In this document: positions 46,640 to 57,900 of the stretch, in pieces
Layout: every line of letters begins with the position of its first letter
Numbering within the stretch: position 1 is the stretch's first letter
From: Rhyacophila brunnea
Lineage: Eukaryota; Arthropoda; Insecta; Trichoptera; Rhyacophilidae
Direction of reading: 5' to 3'
Assembly (NCBI GenBank): GCA_022495005.1
Contig: JAGYXB010001057.1
Span: 310,001-374,000, forward strand
DNA length: 64,000 nt
The notes under the pieces: generated by a model
Database searches by the model: none
Told to the model about the DNA's origin: nothing
Seen by the model: only the letters and a program-made list of their open reading frames with translations
Translations under genes and position numbers: made by a program

Positions 46640-46890
46640 CCCACGATGGCCGCGCGGCTTAAGCGTTGGCATATTGCGTCGTGAGTCTCAGGTTCGAATC
46701 CTGGGTCTGACAAGTATTGTTTTTCAATTTGTGTATGAGTCAGAGTATGGACCTAATAGGTTGAGCAAGTGGCTGACATCCATTTCTCGTAAAAACAAAA
46801 TCTGTCAATACAAACCTCCCCTCTGTGGATATTGATGAATATGATCCTATTAGGATCGGACATGATCGAAAGAAAGAAGTGAAAGAATTG
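46640..46890 (+). mobile_element. tRNA-derived SINE, family A, sense copy
   Basis: Head CCCACGATGGCCGCGCGGC, B box GGTTCGAATCCTGGG, body GAGTATGGACCTAATAGGTT, end ATCCTATTAGGATCGGACAT with a short AAAG-rich 3' tail. Best preserved full-length copy by eye. Confidence 0.85.
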
Positions 46891-46914
46891 TTATAACCTG
46901 TCAGGTAAATAATA

Positions 46915-47035
46915 ATTTTATATTAATACTATCGACCGAGGGTACTTGATGGAATTTGAATTTAAATTCTTATGGATTTAGTACTATTCCATTTGAGTCG
47001 TTTTTTGCGAAGGGCTAACCTTTCGGCATCTTCAT
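46915..47035 (-). repeat. Dispersed repeat, inverse of 26440-26605
   Basis: Contains ACTATCGACCGAGGG and CTTTCGGCATCTTCATG in reverse complement to the copy at 26440. Lies just left of a TIR element. Confidence 0.55.
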
Positions 47036-47070
47036 GCACTGTGTGCACTCACCTAATAACGAATACATTT

Positions 47071-47516
47071 AATTGGGTGGTTCACAATAATTATGGATCA
47101 AGTCCAATTTTCATAAAATTCGATATTTTTGTTTCAGTGGCTAGATAAAATAGATTTCTACATTGTTTGTTATTATCACAATTGTAGCTCTACAATTTTC
47201 CGCATAAATGGCAATACTACTATTGATAAAACATCAGATTGAATGTGGATCATGTCTATTTTGACAGTTCCTTCAGCAGTATATTAAAGAGGTATTTGCT
47301 AACATTAATTTGCTAATAATATTAATATAACCTGAATATACTAATTTATGTTTCGACTATTTATTTAAATTGATCCATGTACCATCAAAATATAGAATAG
47401 TATAATATACAGTAAAAACATTCCTGAATTTTACGAAAGGAGCTTTAACTTTAGGTCCAAATATATCAGGATCCATTTTGATGGACTTGATCCATAATTA
47501 TTGTGAACCACCCAAT
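47071..47516. mobile_element. TIR element of 446 bp
   Basis: The left arm AATTGGGTGGTTCACAATAA... and the right arm ...TTGTGAACCACCCAATT are perfect or near-perfect inverted repeats of about 38 bp. No target duplication was identified and there is no ORF inside. Superfamily open. Confidence 0.8.
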
Positions 47517-48721
47517 TCTTATATAAATAATTAATACAATAAAGTAGGTAAAAACTTTATCACCTACCTATTAAGTCAATGATCACAATAAAAATATAAC
47601 ACTTGCTTTTCCCTCTACCACCTGCCACGTCTGCACACCCGTTATGGTGTAACGAACGTTAGGCGCTCTTCAAATTTGTGCCGAAAGTGTCCCTTGAGCA
47701 ACTTCCAAAGATCTTGGTTGGCGTGCACTAGAGTGTGCGTGATTCCTACTTCTTATATAATGTATTACGGTCAATTCTCGATGAGAAAAGGCATTTTACG
47801 CTCGCCGTAAAATGCCGCAAACTTTTTAAAAGCTCAAAAATTTTCCCTCGTATATACCAAGTCGCAATGGCCAAAATTGGCCAATGCTCAAAACCCTAAT
47901 CATTAGATAATAATAAATGATAATACTATATCAAGAGGTGTAAAATCGTCAATACTGGGAAATCAATGGCAACGTATTTAATGGAGTTAATCCATTAGAA
48001 TTTAATAATTTTATGTTTCATGGCGTGGTAAATTTATTTGTGAAGGTGTGTTAACTAAACTGAGTAACAATTAAGTGTCCTCTCCAATCGTTATAAAGTA
48101 TATGTCTGATTTTATTGAAATTTTTATATTGTGAATTAAACCTGGAATCAATTAGCTAATCAAAGTGTAGGTATCTGCTGTTTGCTAATGCCAGGTATTC
48201 TAGTCAAGTAAGGTCTACGAGAGAAGGTTAACTTTGCCGTGCGTAGTTTGTTCTGAAAAGTTAAACTGAAACAAGCATGCGATATAAACTGTTTTAGGAC
48301 ACGGTAAAATGTACACCCTGAAATTGTACAGGTAGAACTTCACGTGTGAAACTTAAGCGTAGTATAATTAATCCATTTCAACCGTAGAGAAAGATAACAT
48401 ACTAGAGTGGGTGAATGTGTCTTATCAATACAATAAAATTGAGCCGAGGTTTGAAAAGAGGCGTAGATTGTTAACGTCATGTTGAAATAATATGTGTTTC
48501 ATATTATGATAACCCTAGTTTATTATTTTTCTTCTCTCACACTACAGCCCGGGGTATATGCACCTTAGCAGCCTCAAGCAGAGTATCCACTCTGATCGGT
48601 GCTTCGCTCTACTTTCCCAGTCAATTACTGCCAGTGGTTACAAGACTCTTTGTAAACCACCAAACACACACGATTTTTTTCTGCTTTCTGCTGAGATGCT
48701 TTGTCGGTGATTGTTCATTCA
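47517..48721. other. No gene seen; 11-bp hairpin at 47790-47816
   Basis: The hairpin is GGCATTTTACG with a 5-nt loop and CGTAAAATGCC. Patches 47600-47760 and 48540-48700 are more complex than the flanks but have no ORF. Confidence 0.4.
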
Positions 48722-48729
48722 TACGTGTC

Positions 48730-49359
48730 TAGGGATTGCAATACCGGTATTTCAAAACCAGTATTCCAGTATTTATCAATACCGAAAAACCGGTTTTAAA
48801 AATCCAAATTGCAAAGCACACTCGTTTACGTTTTTGAAAATGAATTATAAGTTATGTGCTGCTAAAATGCAAATATGTTGTGTGAATTCAATAGAGGTGA
48901 AAAAATAATAAAATAAATTTCATCAAATATATTTATATAAGTAATTGTCGCGATGAATTATCATAATATTATTTTGAAATAGAAAACATCCGTGACAAAA
49001 ATGTTCAATTATTCTATAATTATTGATGACTGAACAAGCGTTGAATTTAAGAAGCTTTTCCTGCAGCGTGGACTTATTTGCACTTGATGAACTTTGAGGG
49101 CTTTAGTGAAAATTATCAAATATTCAAATTATTCGTAAAAAATCACTAGTTCTACAATGATGATCAATACATATTTTTAAATGTCAACATCATAAATGTA
49201 GGTATGTAGGTTTTTGCTATAAAATAAAATTTTAAAATAGATTTTAATAGCTATATTTATGGATAAGCACCTACTTCTGTTTTTTTTATGTTTAATTAAT
49301 ACCGGTATCAATACCGGTTTTCAATAAGAAATACCGAAAAACCGGTATTGCAATCCCTA
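48730..49359. mobile_element. TAGGGATTGCAATACCG hAT element, copy 2
   Basis: Same ends as the 35366 copy; flanks TACGTGTC (48722-48729) and TACGTGCC (49360-49367) agree at 7 of 8. In opposite internal orientation to copy 1. No transposase frame. Confidence 0.9.
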
Positions 49360-49576
49360 TACGTGCCATATGTTCAGTCCGTCATAGAAGTTAGATTTTA
49401 ATAAATCTGACGATGTTAGGTTCATCAAAGAAAATGTAGATTTCATGATTATAGGATCATTGCCAGATGAAATTCTCGCAGATTGGGCCAAAGATCTTTC
49501 ACAAAATTCTACGCTCAAATAAATTATAGATTCAATAACCATAGTTTAGACAAACGATACTTTATATGACAGGAGG

Positions 49577-49985
49577 GGGGAATGGGACGACTGGACTCCG
49601 GACAATTGGACGCCACACTGTCGTAGACACGTATACAGAACGTATACGAGGTATTTTAATCAGTTTCTATCTACTACTTAGTAGTTTTAATTCATTTTAC
49701 TCTAAATATAATGTATTCTTTATTGCGGATTGAGAATTACCATGCCTAAGGCTTTATATGAAATAAAAAACACTTTTTTCGTTGGAACTTAAACATATGC
49801 ACGAATAAATCATTATTTACGTCTGCATATTTACATTCTCACCAACTATTAAATCATAATATAATCATTTAAATATAAATAATAATATTAAATATATTTT
49901 TTTAAAGTGCCTATAAGTACCTAACGTCTATTTATTTTCGAATTCCGTGGCGTCCAGTTGTCCGGTGCCAAATCGTCCTAGACCC
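49577..49985. mobile_element. GGG-ended MITE, second copy, perfect 8-bp TSD
   Basis: Begins GGGGAATGGGACGACTGG and ends CGTCCTAGACCC. Flanked by identical ACAGGAGG (49569-49576, 49986-49993). Nearly colinear, in inverse orientation, with 30464-30870. Confidence 0.9.
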
Positions 49986-49993
49986 ACAGGAGG

Positions 49994-50334
49994 GACGTAT
50001 TGGTAGAATTTATTAAATTTACTATACTTTAGACTTCAGAAACACGTACCTGTAAAAACTCAGTGAGAAACGTGAGACGTCAACCGAGTAAATCGAATTG
50101 AATCAAATTCTAAAAAAATATAAAACGTGAGACGTCTGAATTCAGTCTCACGTAATTGAATACATCAATATCCGAAGCGATTTGATTAAACACAGATATT
50201 TTCCTTTCAATGGAAAGTGTACATTTGTCAATTCAGCTTTTGAATCGAAAATAATTACCTACACCTTAATTAATTAAAGACAAATATACGAACGTAACAC
50301 ATTATTGACAAAGTATATTTTCTTATTGTTTCAG
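49994..50334. other. Upstream intron sequence ending in the acceptor
   Basis: AT-rich sequence ending in a pyrimidine-rich tract and TTTCAG at 50334. It has no exon-like features before the acceptor. Confidence 0.5.
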
Positions 50335-50498
50335 GTTACAGCCACCAATAGCTCACACAGTGAAGGTACTCCAGGCCGCTGGAGGAGCACGACTACTCGC
50401 TTTGGCGCCAACTGGACAGCATCTCCTGATCGCTCCCAACGTCGGAGACCCACAATTATGGCATATCATGTCCAATTCACTTGTCCATACATTCAAAG
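50335..50498 (+). CDS. WD40-repeat protein, first visible exon (NWD1/NWD2-like)
   Basis: Begins after TTTCAG with one base completing a split codon, then reads LQPPIAHTVKVLQAAGGARL and GQHLLIAPNVGDPQLWHIMS to AAA G at the GT donor. The segment with LLIAPNVGDPQLW is a WD40 blade ending in W. The frame continues into 53004 with the split Gly codon (G then GT). No Met or upstream exon is visible: the acceptor implies an exon further left. Function is inferred from family: WD40 propellers in NWD proteins are ligand-binding sensor parts of STAND/NLR-like ATPases. The NACHT domain is not in the window, so another WD40 protein remains possible. Confidence 0.75.
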
Positions 50499-51429
50499 GT
50501 TTGGATTATTTATTGAATATAAATCTTTATTGAGCATACGCGATAGAACTACATTATAATGGTGACGAATAAACTTACATTACATATTTTTTCACTATCG
50601 ATAGTGTTATGGAAATATCTAATAGACAGTCCAGTATTTGAAATGAATTTCCTGCTAATTTTTTTTACTAGATTTCTTTTTATCATTTGCCTGCCGAAAA
50701 TCATTAAAAACATAAAAAAAAATGTAGTACCCCTATGTGCCAATGAGTGAGGACACGCGCTTGCATAGAATTGGGAATTGATTCATTAATTCCTTTATAT
50801 TAAAGATGTTAGCAGAATAGGTCAAAGACTTTTTTTTCTCTTTTATTATGTTAACTGTCAATACATGGTGAAACTGCATTGTATTATTGATTAATTTAAT
50901 AAAACGCAATTTTTTTTTGTACTCATTCATTCCACTTTATTATTTAATAAATTTGGACCAGTTTCGTCCCCTACAAAGGCACATTTTCAACTAACTCAAA
51001 GACGTTAACGCTTGTTTGGAATATTGAACTATTCTTGTCATTATTAGTAGAATTCATTTCTTAGACACATGCAATAAATAATTTAGGTTGTATGTGGCAT
51101 TATTATTTGTTATTATTACCTTTATTGTAATATAGTGAGCTGTTTTTTAACCGACATTCATTTGGTTTCGTATATTTACGACATATAATTAATATTTGTA
51201 ACCAGATCTCTATGAGTAGAGTCATTTACTTGGGCCCTTTTATCCTTTATCTTTACATGATACGTTCATTAGTGGCTCAATGGGTATTGAATACTAAATT
51301 ACAAATCCAAATATTATAATATAATATACCGTATCCACATAATATGTGCGCAACAAAACAAAATAATAGTAACATTGAGATGTTGTTGACTCATTTTTGT
51401 TGGTAATATAAAATAATGCTACCCATATA

Positions 51430-51675
51430 TTCTTTTCTTTAGAGCCATGTCCGATCCTAATAGGATCATATGGGCCTCCACAGTGTGGAGGTTTGTGTTA
51501 ACAGATTTTATTTTTACGAGAAATGGATGTCAGCCACTTGCTCAACCTATAAGGACCATACTCTGGCTCATGCACAAATTGAAAAACAATATGTGAACTT
51601 GCCAGACCCAGGATTCGAACCTGGGACCCTCGACACTATAGACCGGCGCTTAATCCACGCGGCCATCGTGGGTGC
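51430..51675 (-). mobile_element. tRNA-derived SINE, family A, antisense copy
   Basis: The antisense head GGTTCGAATCCTGGGTC (B box) and CACCCACGATGGCCGCG lie at the right. The body CTCAACCTATAAGGACC and GATCCTAATAGGATC lie to the left. Inserted in intron 1, opposite to the gene. Confidence 0.85.
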
Positions 51676-52168
51676 AGATCCATCTATAAATTCACACATT
51701 TTTAATTCAATTAATAGTATGGATTCTAAGTTAAGTAGTGGACGGAATTTCCGTTTCATATCCTCAAATCGCAGGTTCAAACTCTACGACTGATTCAGGG
51801 CTACAAATTATTTTTATATCTCATGAATTCAATGTGTGAAAAGATTGACAAATAGTGAGTAATAACCACCCCTTGTAAAAGAAATAATATATTAAAACAT
51901 CGTCTCTCTAGATCAGCGGTTCTCAAACTGGGTCCGCAGTTTATGCATTACAGCGAAGAACGAACGCATATTTAAACTATTTATATTTTTTTCGTTTTAT
52001 CAATAAGCCATTTGTACCCTCCATTAGTGATCTGCCTTTGGAGGACAATTTAATTCAGGAATAAAAAAAATATGGGGATACAAAACATGTTTTTCGTGAA
52101 ACGTGTTGTAGTGATTTTTGGATTCAAATGGCACAGTCCTATCCTGATGTTGCAAAGATGGCTCTAAT

Positions 52169-52303
52169 GCCGTCTCCACACTGGCAACCTCATTAAATTT
52201 TACGATAATTATCATAATTGCTTAAGAAATTTTACGATAATTATTATAACTATCGTAAAATCTAACGAGGTTGCCAGCAACTTGTTGCCAGTGTGGACCC
52301 GGC
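52169..52303. mobile_element. Palindromic MITE nested in hAT transposase remnant
   Basis: Left end GCCGTCTCCACACTGGCAAC and right end GTTGCCAGTGTGGACCCGGC are inverted repeats, with ATTTTACGATAATTAT inner arms. It separates the transposase segments. No target duplication fixed. Confidence 0.75.
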
Positions 52304-52305
52304 AT

Positions 52306-52485
52306 AATAATGCTGATTCCATTCGCAACCGTGAGCGTGAGACGGCTTTTTCTACACTACTTACTATCGAGACAAAATCTCGAAATAGATTATACGCGAC
52401 AAATGACATGAGAGTTGCACTGGCCAAAACAAAGTCAAACATAGAAGAACTGGTTCAGGCAAACCAGATGCATCCATCCCATTAA
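52306..52485 (+). pseudogene. hAT transposase C-terminal frame
   Basis: Reads RNRERETAFSTLLTIETKSR then NDMRVALAKTKSNIEELVQA to a stop at 52485. This matches the C-terminal TLL-IKTK-RNRL...DMRVALS layout of ZBED5-like hAT transposases. The frame is truncated at its 5' side by the nested MITE. Confidence 0.8.
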
Positions 52486-53003
52486 AATTGTAATTTAAAT
52501 TTAATGACTACATAACGTATAATATTTTCTGAATATATAATTAATTGGTTGTAACAAAAAATGTTTTATTCACACCGTAGGTATGTGGCACCCTTGTGCA
52601 AAGTATTTGGCGCCCCCAAATTCTTTAAAATTATATAGATTTTTTGTTTTTATTAAAGGTATCCGCGAGCCATCGAATAATTTTTAAAGGACCGCCACGC
52701 AGGAAATAATAAAAAGTTTGAGAACCGCTGCTCTAGACGTTGAGATGTCTTATAAAATCCATGTACTTATGTACCATGTACCTTAATGTGATAGGTACTG
52801 GGGTTAAAATAATAAATTGACTTATCTTAATAAACACAATATTAAAATAATATGATCCCCATACGCGGCAAGGACCATAACCAATAACATATTTATGATT
52901 GGATAATAATAATAAAAAAATATTTGATATCTGGAATTATTTTTTTAGCGTTGTTTTGTTATTACTCTATTTTGATGTTGAGGAGTAAATCTTTTATTCG
53001 CAG

Positions 53004-53127
53004 GTCATTCGGGTCAAGTTTTATGTATGGCCGTGACAAAGGAGTCCCAATATCTACTCACAGGGTCTGAAGACACGACTATCATTGTGTGGGATCTTCA
53101 AACGCTCACAATCAAGATGAAAATTGC
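53004..53127 (+). CDS. WD40 gene, exon 2
   Basis: Starts after CGCAG and reads GHSGQVLCMAVTKESQYLLT then GSEDTTIIVWDLQTLTIKMK, ending ATT GC at GTAAGT. This is a canonical WD40 blade: GH at the start, SEDTTIIVWD with the terminal WD dipeptide. The split codon (GC|T, Ala) is completed by the first base of exon 3. Frame and splice sites are consistent, with no stops. Confidence 0.85.
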
Positions 53128-53478
53128 GTAAGTTATTTTGATGGTGTGAAATGGTTTTTTCTTTACTGTGATTTATTATTTAATTCAATTACATTTCTCG
53201 CTAACCTGCGTAGGTTTTAATGATTTTTGAAAAATCGATAAACTGAGTTTAAATATTTTTGTATGACTTATCAACGTTTGAAACTTATTTCAAACGTATA
53301 TTTTCTTATAGAATAGATATGTGTGCATTTTAATTCCTAAATAAACATATTTTTCGTACAATTTTTATCTATCTACTACTGATTATAGAATATAATATAT
53401 TATGGCAAGTTTGTGTATTTCTTCTGTAAAGGGAAATTCTTTTTGGGAAAAACTGCACGTTTGTTTGTAGGTGTGTAC

Positions 53479-53705
53479 CAGTAGTTAAGGGTGGAGGTAG
53501 GCTGTTAAGATCCTCCATAAATAGTACAATTTAAGCTTTGTTAGTCACAGGTATTTGTTTTTATTGAGCTAAGGCTACAATTTACAGATTGTGTTGGTTA
53601 GTTTTTCATTTTTTTTATTTCAATGAAAATTACGTATGACTGACAAAGTTTAGTGCAAAGTATTTATGGCTGATCTTAACAGCCTACATCCACCCTTCGC
53701 CACTG
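53479..53705. mobile_element. hAT MITE, CAGTAG-ended family
   Basis: Left end CAGTAGTTAAGGGTGGAGG; right end CACCCTTCGCCACTG. Both carry the inverted GGCTGTTAAGATC/GATCTTAACAGCC. Flanks GTGTGTAC and GTATGTAA agree at 6 of 8. The most complete copy of the family in the window. Confidence 0.85.
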
Positions 53706-54819
53706 GTATGTAATATGTAGTATTGTTCCTAGGGATATACAATAGGGGTTTGAAGGGAAATGTATTTTATTTGAATTTTATTATTGAAACGTTTCACTCA
53801 AAGTACTTTCGACATAACTTGTAAATACGACAATACATTACGTTATAACAGAGAATTTTTAAATAAAACAATGATGCCTTTAATATGTTTAAATTATTTT
53901 CTGCGCAACCAGTTTTAGCAATAGATTTAATAATTCAAGTTCGTTAAAACAGTCTGTTTAAAAATATTATCAATACTATCCGATATATACAGATCTAAGT
54001 TTCGCTACTATCTCATTAATACTTTAATTTATTATTAATGACTAAACACATAATATTATGGTCTTCCTAAAGTGCTATCTTACAATTTTCCCTTTCATAA
54101 TTATAGGCGTCATTCACAGACTACTCAAACAAATTATAACAGTAGGTAGAAAGAACAGGTCAAATCTCAAGACAATGTACAGAGTATATCGTTAACGTTA
54201 CAATAATAATTAAATAGTGTATATTGTAAAATATTACTTGAAACATTACTACATCTGTTTTTGTAGGTAAAACTAAGTATGTACACCAAAAATATTTACA
54301 CTACATAAGAACAATTTTAAAAAGTTAGATGAAATACATAAAATTATTTTCTTATATTTTACTTGGTTAATTGGAACGGTTAAAACATATTTTCTCAAGT
54401 CAATTTATACTCAACGTAAAACTAGAGGTCAATTTTTTTATATGTATACTTTTACCTAATGACATACAGAGAAAAAATCTAAAGCTCAATTTTGCCAAAA
54501 AACCGACATAATATTATACAGTTTTCCCGAACATCATAGACTTCGTCGCGTTTTAATTAAAAATAATAATACTATCGACCGATGGGTATTTAATCAATTA
54601 GAATTCATGTTCTATTAATTTGGTTAAATATAATATTTGAAGATTTCTATAAAAGAATTAATATTTTAGTAATATGTATACCCGGGTGAAAATATCTAAT
54701 ATTGTATACAAAACTCTGTTTTACAAACAGATGAAAGGATTTATTCTCTCCTTATTTAGGTCATTATATATATATTATTAGACAATACTCGTGAATAATT
54801 GAAAAGAAAAGTGTTGCCA

Positions 54820-55130
54820 ACTTCGCCAAAGACGCCTTGTCGAAGTTTAAGATCGGGTTTTCAATGCTTAATGCTTTAATTAGTCAGGCGAATGATTTCG
54901 AAAGGAAACGTTCTCCCTCTCCGGTACTTAAATAATCAGCGCCGGAGCAAAGTTGGATCAAAGGACACGATATCTATAAATTTAATATTTACTTTCAGTT
55001 TTCTTTGAAAATCAATTCCAATTATGGATCTCGATGGGCAGCCCTCGAGAAATTTCGGACGACTTAATGATCTCAAAGGGGAAAAAAATCGCCCATTTAC
55101 TCGCTGGAAATTTTATAAAATTACAATTTT
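54820..55130. other. GC-richer unique intronic patch (possible conserved non-coding element)
   Basis: Contains TCGAAGTTTAAGATCGGG, TTAATTAGTCAGGCGAATG, CAGCGCCGGAGCAAAG and CCCTCGAGAAATTTCGGACG, unmatched elsewhere in the window. No ORF. Confidence 0.3.
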
Positions 55131-55283
55131 TAATTAGAAAAAAAACTTTACATCATTTTTTTTTATCTTGAGATGCTCCATAAAACTTATGAAAAGATCT
55201 TTTTCTACAAATTTATTGACTCTCTTTAGATCATTATAATTACGTGTAACGTTCAGAATAATTCTAGTATGATATCTAATATG

Positions 55284-56413
55284 TAGGGATTGCAATACCG
55301 AATGAAAATACCAATACCGGTATTTCGGTATTTCCTATTGAATAACGGCATTTGTGAAATATCTAGAAAAACAGAAGTATCTACCATACATATAAAAATT
55401 TCTTTATAAGATAAATATTTTATAGCAAAAATATCTAAATAGGTACCTACATATTTTATATGTAAACTTTTAAAATTTACATATAAATGAAAGATATGGT
55501 AGAGTTTCTGATGTTTACAAATATGTGGATAATAGTAGAACCACACAACAGATAATAAATAGAATACCGATAGGCTATATTCAATACGCCGCATGTTGAT
55601 GCAGTGTTTTGAATGTATGAGTGTCCTACGAAAAATGAAACACGTATTATGCACGTGCAATAGTATGTGTAGTACACCAACATTAAATGATCGTAAATGC
55701 ATAAACTGAGAGCAGTTTTCAGTATTCGAAGTAAAACGTATTCTTGACGCGTGTGTAAGTTTAGGCCGGATTCTTCCTTACTCGAGTCGGTTACCTGCTA
55801 TCGCCTTGCCCGTTATGAATTTCAGTTCCCATTATTTCTGAGTTCCCTGAGTAGAACTATTGGCACTTTCTTCATGATTATACAAACGAACAGTATTTAA
55901 CCGGGATTTAAGATATATCTGCTTAAAATACACACGATAACTTCTAAAACCCGCGAGTGACTAGCGAAAATATTTGAAAACATTTAAAATTACAGAATTA
56001 GGTACCTACAAACCTTTAATGCAAATGTATTTCGCAAATCTGCACGTGTCATTGCTGGTCACCAAGGAACTCGAAGGGCAACGGATGTAAACCAGACAAA
56101 AAAATATAGTCCTGTTAAACTTTTTATGTTAATTGATACATTTTGTTTCCACTTTCAATACCGAATATATCTCTTTTATTTTGTTAACTGTCAATTCATG
56201 GTGGAACTGCCTGCCTGAACTAAAGTTGAAATGTCCCTCTTGGGCGGACAAAACCGGTCTTAATCTATTGATTAAAAGTAGAATAAGTACTACAAAAAAA
56301 TGTGTTTTATTAAATTAAAACAATAATAAAACCGAATATATCGGTATTGTATGATTTTTAAAACCGGTATTTCGGTATCGAAAAATACTGGAATACCGGT
56401 ATTGCAATCCCTG
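55284..56413. mobile_element. TAGGGATTGCAATACCG hAT element, copy 3, perfect 8-bp TSD, enlarged
   Basis: Starts TAGGGATTGCAATACCG and ends CGGTATTGCAATCCCTG. Flanked by identical CTAATATG (55276-55283, 56414-56421). It is about 500 bp longer than the other two copies, so it may keep more of the parent element. No convincing transposase frame; a 149-codon minus ORF crosses the left TIR and is not credible. Confidence 0.9.
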
Positions 56414-56439
56414 CTAATATGGCTATCTAGACATACAAC

Positions 56440-56510
56440 CGTTAGTGGATCTTAGCCTCCTCAAAAAGCTTTCTCCATCTTGGACGATCCAGCGTTGCTT
56501 GTTTATTATA
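56440..56510 (-). mobile_element. Non-LTR RT C-terminal tail fragment
   Basis: On the minus strand the sequence reads LDRPRWRKLFEEAKIH and a stop, the extreme C-terminal end of a retrotransposon RT tail (DR-KWR-L-EEAK-H). Confidence 0.55.
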
Positions 56511-56690
56511 ATTTTTGGGGAGCATCTTCAGGTAAATGTAGTGCTATTAGCCCATATTAATCTCCGGTGTCATGATCTTCTTTGTTCACTTTTCTTACAT
56601 AACCAGCCTTGTTTACGTAGCTCCTTCTACAACATATGTACTCGTAGTCGTATGTATGTCGCCACTGGCCGATCCATATTATACATCTAC

Positions 56691-56995
56691 CAGCGCATCT
56701 ATTCTATACACAAGACTACTTTCAGCTGCTACGGCAGCTATCTAGGGTAGATTTGTATTCAAATGTTAGCACTTATCGTAACAATTACAATAGGTTAGCC
56801 GTCTAAACAGTCAAAACTGTCTATCTCGCTCTAAAATTTACCACAGCCAAAAGAGGTTCTGTTAAAACATACCACTTATTGTAACAACTACAACTAACTT
56901 ATTGTTACAATAAGTGGTAATACTTAGATACAAACTTATCCTAGATAGCTGCCTTAGCGGCCGAAAGCAGTATTGTGTATAGAATAGATGCTCTG
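56691..56995. mobile_element. Foldback element, copy 3
   Basis: Left arm CAGCGCATCTATTCTATACA...AAGACTACTTTCAGC and right arm GCCGAAAGCAGTATTGTGTA...TAGAATAGATGCTCTG; the inner TTGTAAC repeat pairs. No clear duplication of flanks. Confidence 0.8.
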
Positions 56996-57199
56996 ATGAA
57001 AAAACTCGTCTCGACAGCAACAAATAATTGTCAATGTGATTTTGTTATCATTCACAAAACACATGTAACTTATTGTACCGTTGCACATAGCATCGGTGCA
57101 ACATTTTCGGTAGAAAAAAATTCTGTTTGAAGCATGTAACAAATTTCACTCGACATAGGGCGCAGATAGAATAGTAAAATGATACTTTATCATTCCTTT

Positions 57200-57345
57200 C
57201 TGCTGCGTGATTGTCTCGGAATGGTCGCGAGAAGTGGGCGCGAAACCCGAGAGATGCAGGTTCGATTCCTGCGGGGTGTCTTAACGTTTTCAATAATATA
57301 TTTTCTCAGAAGTGTTTTCGAAAATTATGTATGTTCAAATATATC
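57200..57345 (+). mobile_element. tRNA-derived SINE, family B
   Basis: A B-box-like GCAGGTTCGATTCCTGC stem lies at 57258, followed by GGGTGTCTTAAC and the tail AATATATTTTCTCAGAAGTG then ATTATGTATGTTCAA. Same order as 14890-15045. Confidence 0.7.
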
Positions 57346-57399
57346 CTACTTACATAGTATTAACAGATTTGTTACTAAAATGCAAGCTTAGTTCGATTT

Positions 57400-57900
57400 T
57401 CTTGTATTTGATAATATATTCAAAACTTCGTCACCAGGGATTTATAATCTCCTAGATGAAAGCCTCGGGGTTCCTTCTAATTCATTTAATCCCGAGTTCG
57501 TCACCACTACATTTTAGATCGAAATCGATCAATTCGTTGAACCAGCGGCTTTTAATGCGGCCTTGTGGGCGTTTAAGTTTAAAGCCTCTTGGCCCTTGGG
57601 TATTACATACTAGATGGCGTCATTAATTAATTTGTTCAGTGATTACCCACTTGCCGAGCCATTAAATTTGAATACTGGAACTTAAGAAAAGTCACTAAAA
57701 TCGTTAGAATTTAATATTGTATTATGGCATGTGTGTATACAATGTCCCGAGGGCTCTAAAATTATACAATCTAAAATTCTAAAGGTTTCTGTTCACATCA
57801 GCGCCCGAATTGAACGAATGTGTGATTTATCCTCAGATAAGAAATAATAAAGCTTTTTTTCAGGACCGCTTGGGTCCTTTTATTGCGCCAGGAGATTATT
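57400..57900. other. Complex unique intronic patch
   Basis: Words such as AGCCTCTTGGCCCTTGGG and CATACTAGATGGCGTC, and a T-run with AGGACCGCTTGGGTCC, differ from the AT-rich flanks. No ORF. Possibly conserved non-coding; partly repetitive near 57690 (TTAGAATTTAAT). Confidence 0.25.

Larger units (their letters stand above)
51914..52730 (+). mobile_element. hAT transposon with transposase C-terminus and nested MITE
   Basis: Left end CAGCGGTTCTCAAACTGGG and right end AAGTTTGAGAACCGCTG are inverted repeats. Flanks CTCTAGAT (51906-51913) and CTCTAGAC (52731-52738) agree at 7 of 8. A + strand frame encodes transposase C-terminal sequence (52306-52485). The earlier frame segments around 52030-52190 are broken. 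A small palindromic insert at 52169-52303 interrupts it. Confidence 0.9.
50499..53003 (+). other. Intron 1 of the WD40 gene
   Basis: Donor GTTTGG and acceptor CGCAG. Carries an antisense family A SINE (51430) and a hAT element (51914), otherwise AT-rich. Confidence 0.7.

Noticed and set aside
55253..55702. 149-codon minus-strand ORF
   Set aside because: It spans the left TIR and flank of a hAT element, has no recognised domain and is of AT-rich composition.
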